This document shows positions 4,998 to 6,422 of a DNA stretch of 6,422 nucleotides, in pieces; position 1 is the first letter of the stretch; the number at the start of each line of letters is the position of its first letter. This stretch comes from Nitrospinaceae bacterium (GTDB taxonomy: Bacteria > Nitrospinota > Nitrospinia > Nitrospinales > VA-1). The DNA lies in the NCBI GenBank assembly GCA_029261675.1, contig JAJDBA010000064.1:1-6422 (forward strand). Reading direction: 5' to 3'. The translations under genes and the position numbers were made by a program. The notes under the pieces were generated by a model, which worked only from the letters and a program-made list of their open reading frames with translations, did not search any database and was not told the origin of the DNA.

Positions 4998-6422
4998 TTA
5001 CCCCCCAACTATCGTACCAACATCTAGAATTGACGCAGCAGGGGAAACGAGATTTGAAAACATCAGAGTGGCAGAGACGGCCCAGTCGATGAAGGGTTTG
5101 GGGTAGATGCCTAGGAGGAGAGTTCCGATGATACCAATATAGACAGCAGTCTTTAATGGGGCGGAGACGGTGATGGGGGTTGGGTCTGTGGGTTCGTTGA
5201 TGTACATCTTTTTCACGACGATGAGGTAGTAGTACATCGAGATGACGATATTGATGAGGCCCACAATTAAGAGCGTATAGAGTTCTTGTTCCATGGCTGC
5301 GACGAAGATATACAGCTTGCCAATGAAACCTGCGAGTGGAGGGACTCCGGCTAACGATAACAAGAAAAGCAGCATCGCGGCGGCAAGAAATGGCGAACGA
5401 CGGTTGAGTCCGTTGTAGTCTTCGATCTCATCGCTCTTAATGAAGTTGCTGACGCCGATCACCACTGCGAAGGCTCCAAGATTTGCAAACAGGTATGTGA
5501 GCAAATAGAACAGAATCGCATCGCTTCCACGTTTGGATCCTGCGGCCACCCCAATCATGACATTTCCGATTTGGGCAATTCCGGAGTACGCGAGCAATCG
5601 TTTTATATTGGTCTGGGCAATGGCCACGATGTTGCCATAGGTCATCGATGCAATCGACGCCACGACAAAGAGCAGCACCCACATTGGCTTAAAGCTCGCG
5701 AGCGCCACAAAAAACATTCGGATAAGAATAGCTAGCGCTGCACCCTTTGGGGCAATGGAGAGAAACGCAGTGACGGGTGTGGGTGCGCCTTGATACGTAT
5801 CTGGAATCCAAGAATGAAATGGTACTGCGCCGATTTTGAAACCGAGTGCAGCAAAAATCAGAATGAATCCAATCGCCAATCCGTAGCTTCCTGGCGTTGA
5901 AGTCATCTCGGAGAATACCAACGTTCCGGTTTCGCCGTAGACTAAACTGATCCCGTAGGCCAACAAGCCTGCTGCAAACACTCCGAGAATGAAAAATTTT
6001 AATCCGGCTTCGCTGGACCGCGCATCTTCTCTGAGGTACGCGACCAGCACATAGAAGCCGAAAGTCGAAAATTCTAAGGTGACGAACACCGACAACAAAT
6101 CTTGAGCCGAAGACATAAACATCATGCCCAACGCCGACATCATGACCAGGAAATAGTATTCGCCCTTGAAATAGCGGAACGTCTTGACGTAATCGATGGA
6201 GATCAACAGGACAAGCAGGGTGGCAATCAGGATGATGATTTTAAAAAATATCGCCATGCCATCCAGCACGTACATGTCTTTGAACAGCGAACCATGGACT
6301 CCGATGTAATCAAACCAAATCAAATTGAGGAGTGTCGTGATGATGCCACCAATAGAGAGATAAGCGAGGTTTTCATGATCAATATTCTTGATGGAAAAAT
6401 CGACAATCAGCACCACACACAT
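4998..6422 (-). CDS. nuoN: NADH-quinone oxidoreductase subunit N, 5' end outside window
   Basis: Membrane subunit of respiratory complex I, one of the three antiporter-like subunits thought to move protons during quinone reduction by NADH. The visible 474 residues are nearly all hydrophobic helices. Family marks are: Glu117 in TLEFSTFGFYVL; Lys142; Lys196 in LGFKIGAVPFHSW followed by IPDTYQGAPTPV; Lys226 in APKGAA; NIKRLLAYSGIAQIG; and Lys369 in GVPPLAGFIGKLY. These are the usual charged residues of the proton path. The ATG at the window edge is probably an internal Met, because the sequence begins in the middle of the first helix (MCVVLIVDF); roughly 15-20 residues are missing. The gene ends at TAA (4998-5000). 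Its G+C is visibly higher than that of the genes to the left. nuoN is usually the last gene of the nuo operon, which fits the spacer that follows. Confidence 0.95.
   Translation of the reverse strand: MCVVLIVDFSIKNIDHENLAYLSIGGIITTLLNLIWFDYIGVHGSLFKDMYVLDGMAIFFKIIILIATLLVLLISIDYVKTFRYFKGEYYFLVMMSALGMMFMSSAQDLLSVFVTLEFSTFGFYVLVAYLREDARSSEAGLKFFILGVFAAGLLAYGISLVYGETGTLVFSEMTSTPGSYGLAIGFILIFAALGFKIGAVPFHSWIPDTYQGAPTPVTAFLSIAPKGAALAILIRMFFVALASFKPMWVLLFVVASIASMTYGNIVAIAQTNIKRLLAYSGIAQIGNVMIGVAAGSKRGSDAILFYLLTYLFANLGAFAVVIGVSNFIKSDEIEDYNGLNRRSPFLAAAMLLFLLSLAGVPPLAGFIGKLYIFVAAMEQELYTLLIVGLINIVISMYYYLIVVKKMYINEPTDPTPITVSAPLKTAVYIGIIGTLLLGIYPKPFIDWAVSATLMFSNLVSPAASILDVGTIVGG

Noticed and set aside
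5437..5682. 81-codon minus frame
   Set aside because: It is an alternative frame within nuoN, whose reading frame is well supported.

Overview
The window looks like bacterial, probably Gram-negative, chromosomal DNA with an AT-rich accessory segment (about 1-4990) beside a conserved respiratory gene. The right end (4998-6422, minus) is most of nuoN, the complex I subunit that is typically last in a nuo operon. Its sequence reminds me of Nitrospirota-type NuoN, but I cannot confirm the taxon. The gene runs off the window edge, so its 5' end is missing.

The accessory segment holds two short gene pairs that face each other. On the plus strand, a 147-aa protein (903-1346) resembles the papain-like cysteine protease domain of the Marasmius oreades agglutinin (MOA, Agglutinin_C family). 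It is followed by a 94-aa protein with two membrane segments (1414-1698). On the minus strand, a 442-aa exported protein of unknown function (2771-4099) is followed by a 166-aa exported protein (2162-2662). The latter matches only the N-terminal pilus/secretin domain and a BON-like domain of CpaC/RcpA proteins, without the secretin core. Between the pairs lies a 463-bp gene-poor spacer.

The main observation is outside the genes. Both pairs are preceded by copies of the same diverged, roughly 430-bp module: copy A at 385-823 on plus and copy B at about 4341-4776 on minus. Each begins with a probable structured RNA of about 165 nt. That RNA has a 5' hairpin with a Shine-Dalgarno-like loop, a conserved core and a two-part intrinsic terminator. 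The RNA is followed by a palindrome of consensus TGTATCC-N4-GGATACA that may overlap a promoter. Part of a third copy, C (about 25-215, minus), points out of the left edge but lacks a recognisable RNA.

I infer a small family of genes sharing a duplicated leader/regulatory module, possibly a mobile or prophage-derived cassette inserted after nuoN. No transposase, integrase, tRNA or CRISPR array is visible. The cooperation of the four proteins (protease, small membrane protein, exported protein, secretin-type N domain) is a hypothesis based on gene order only.
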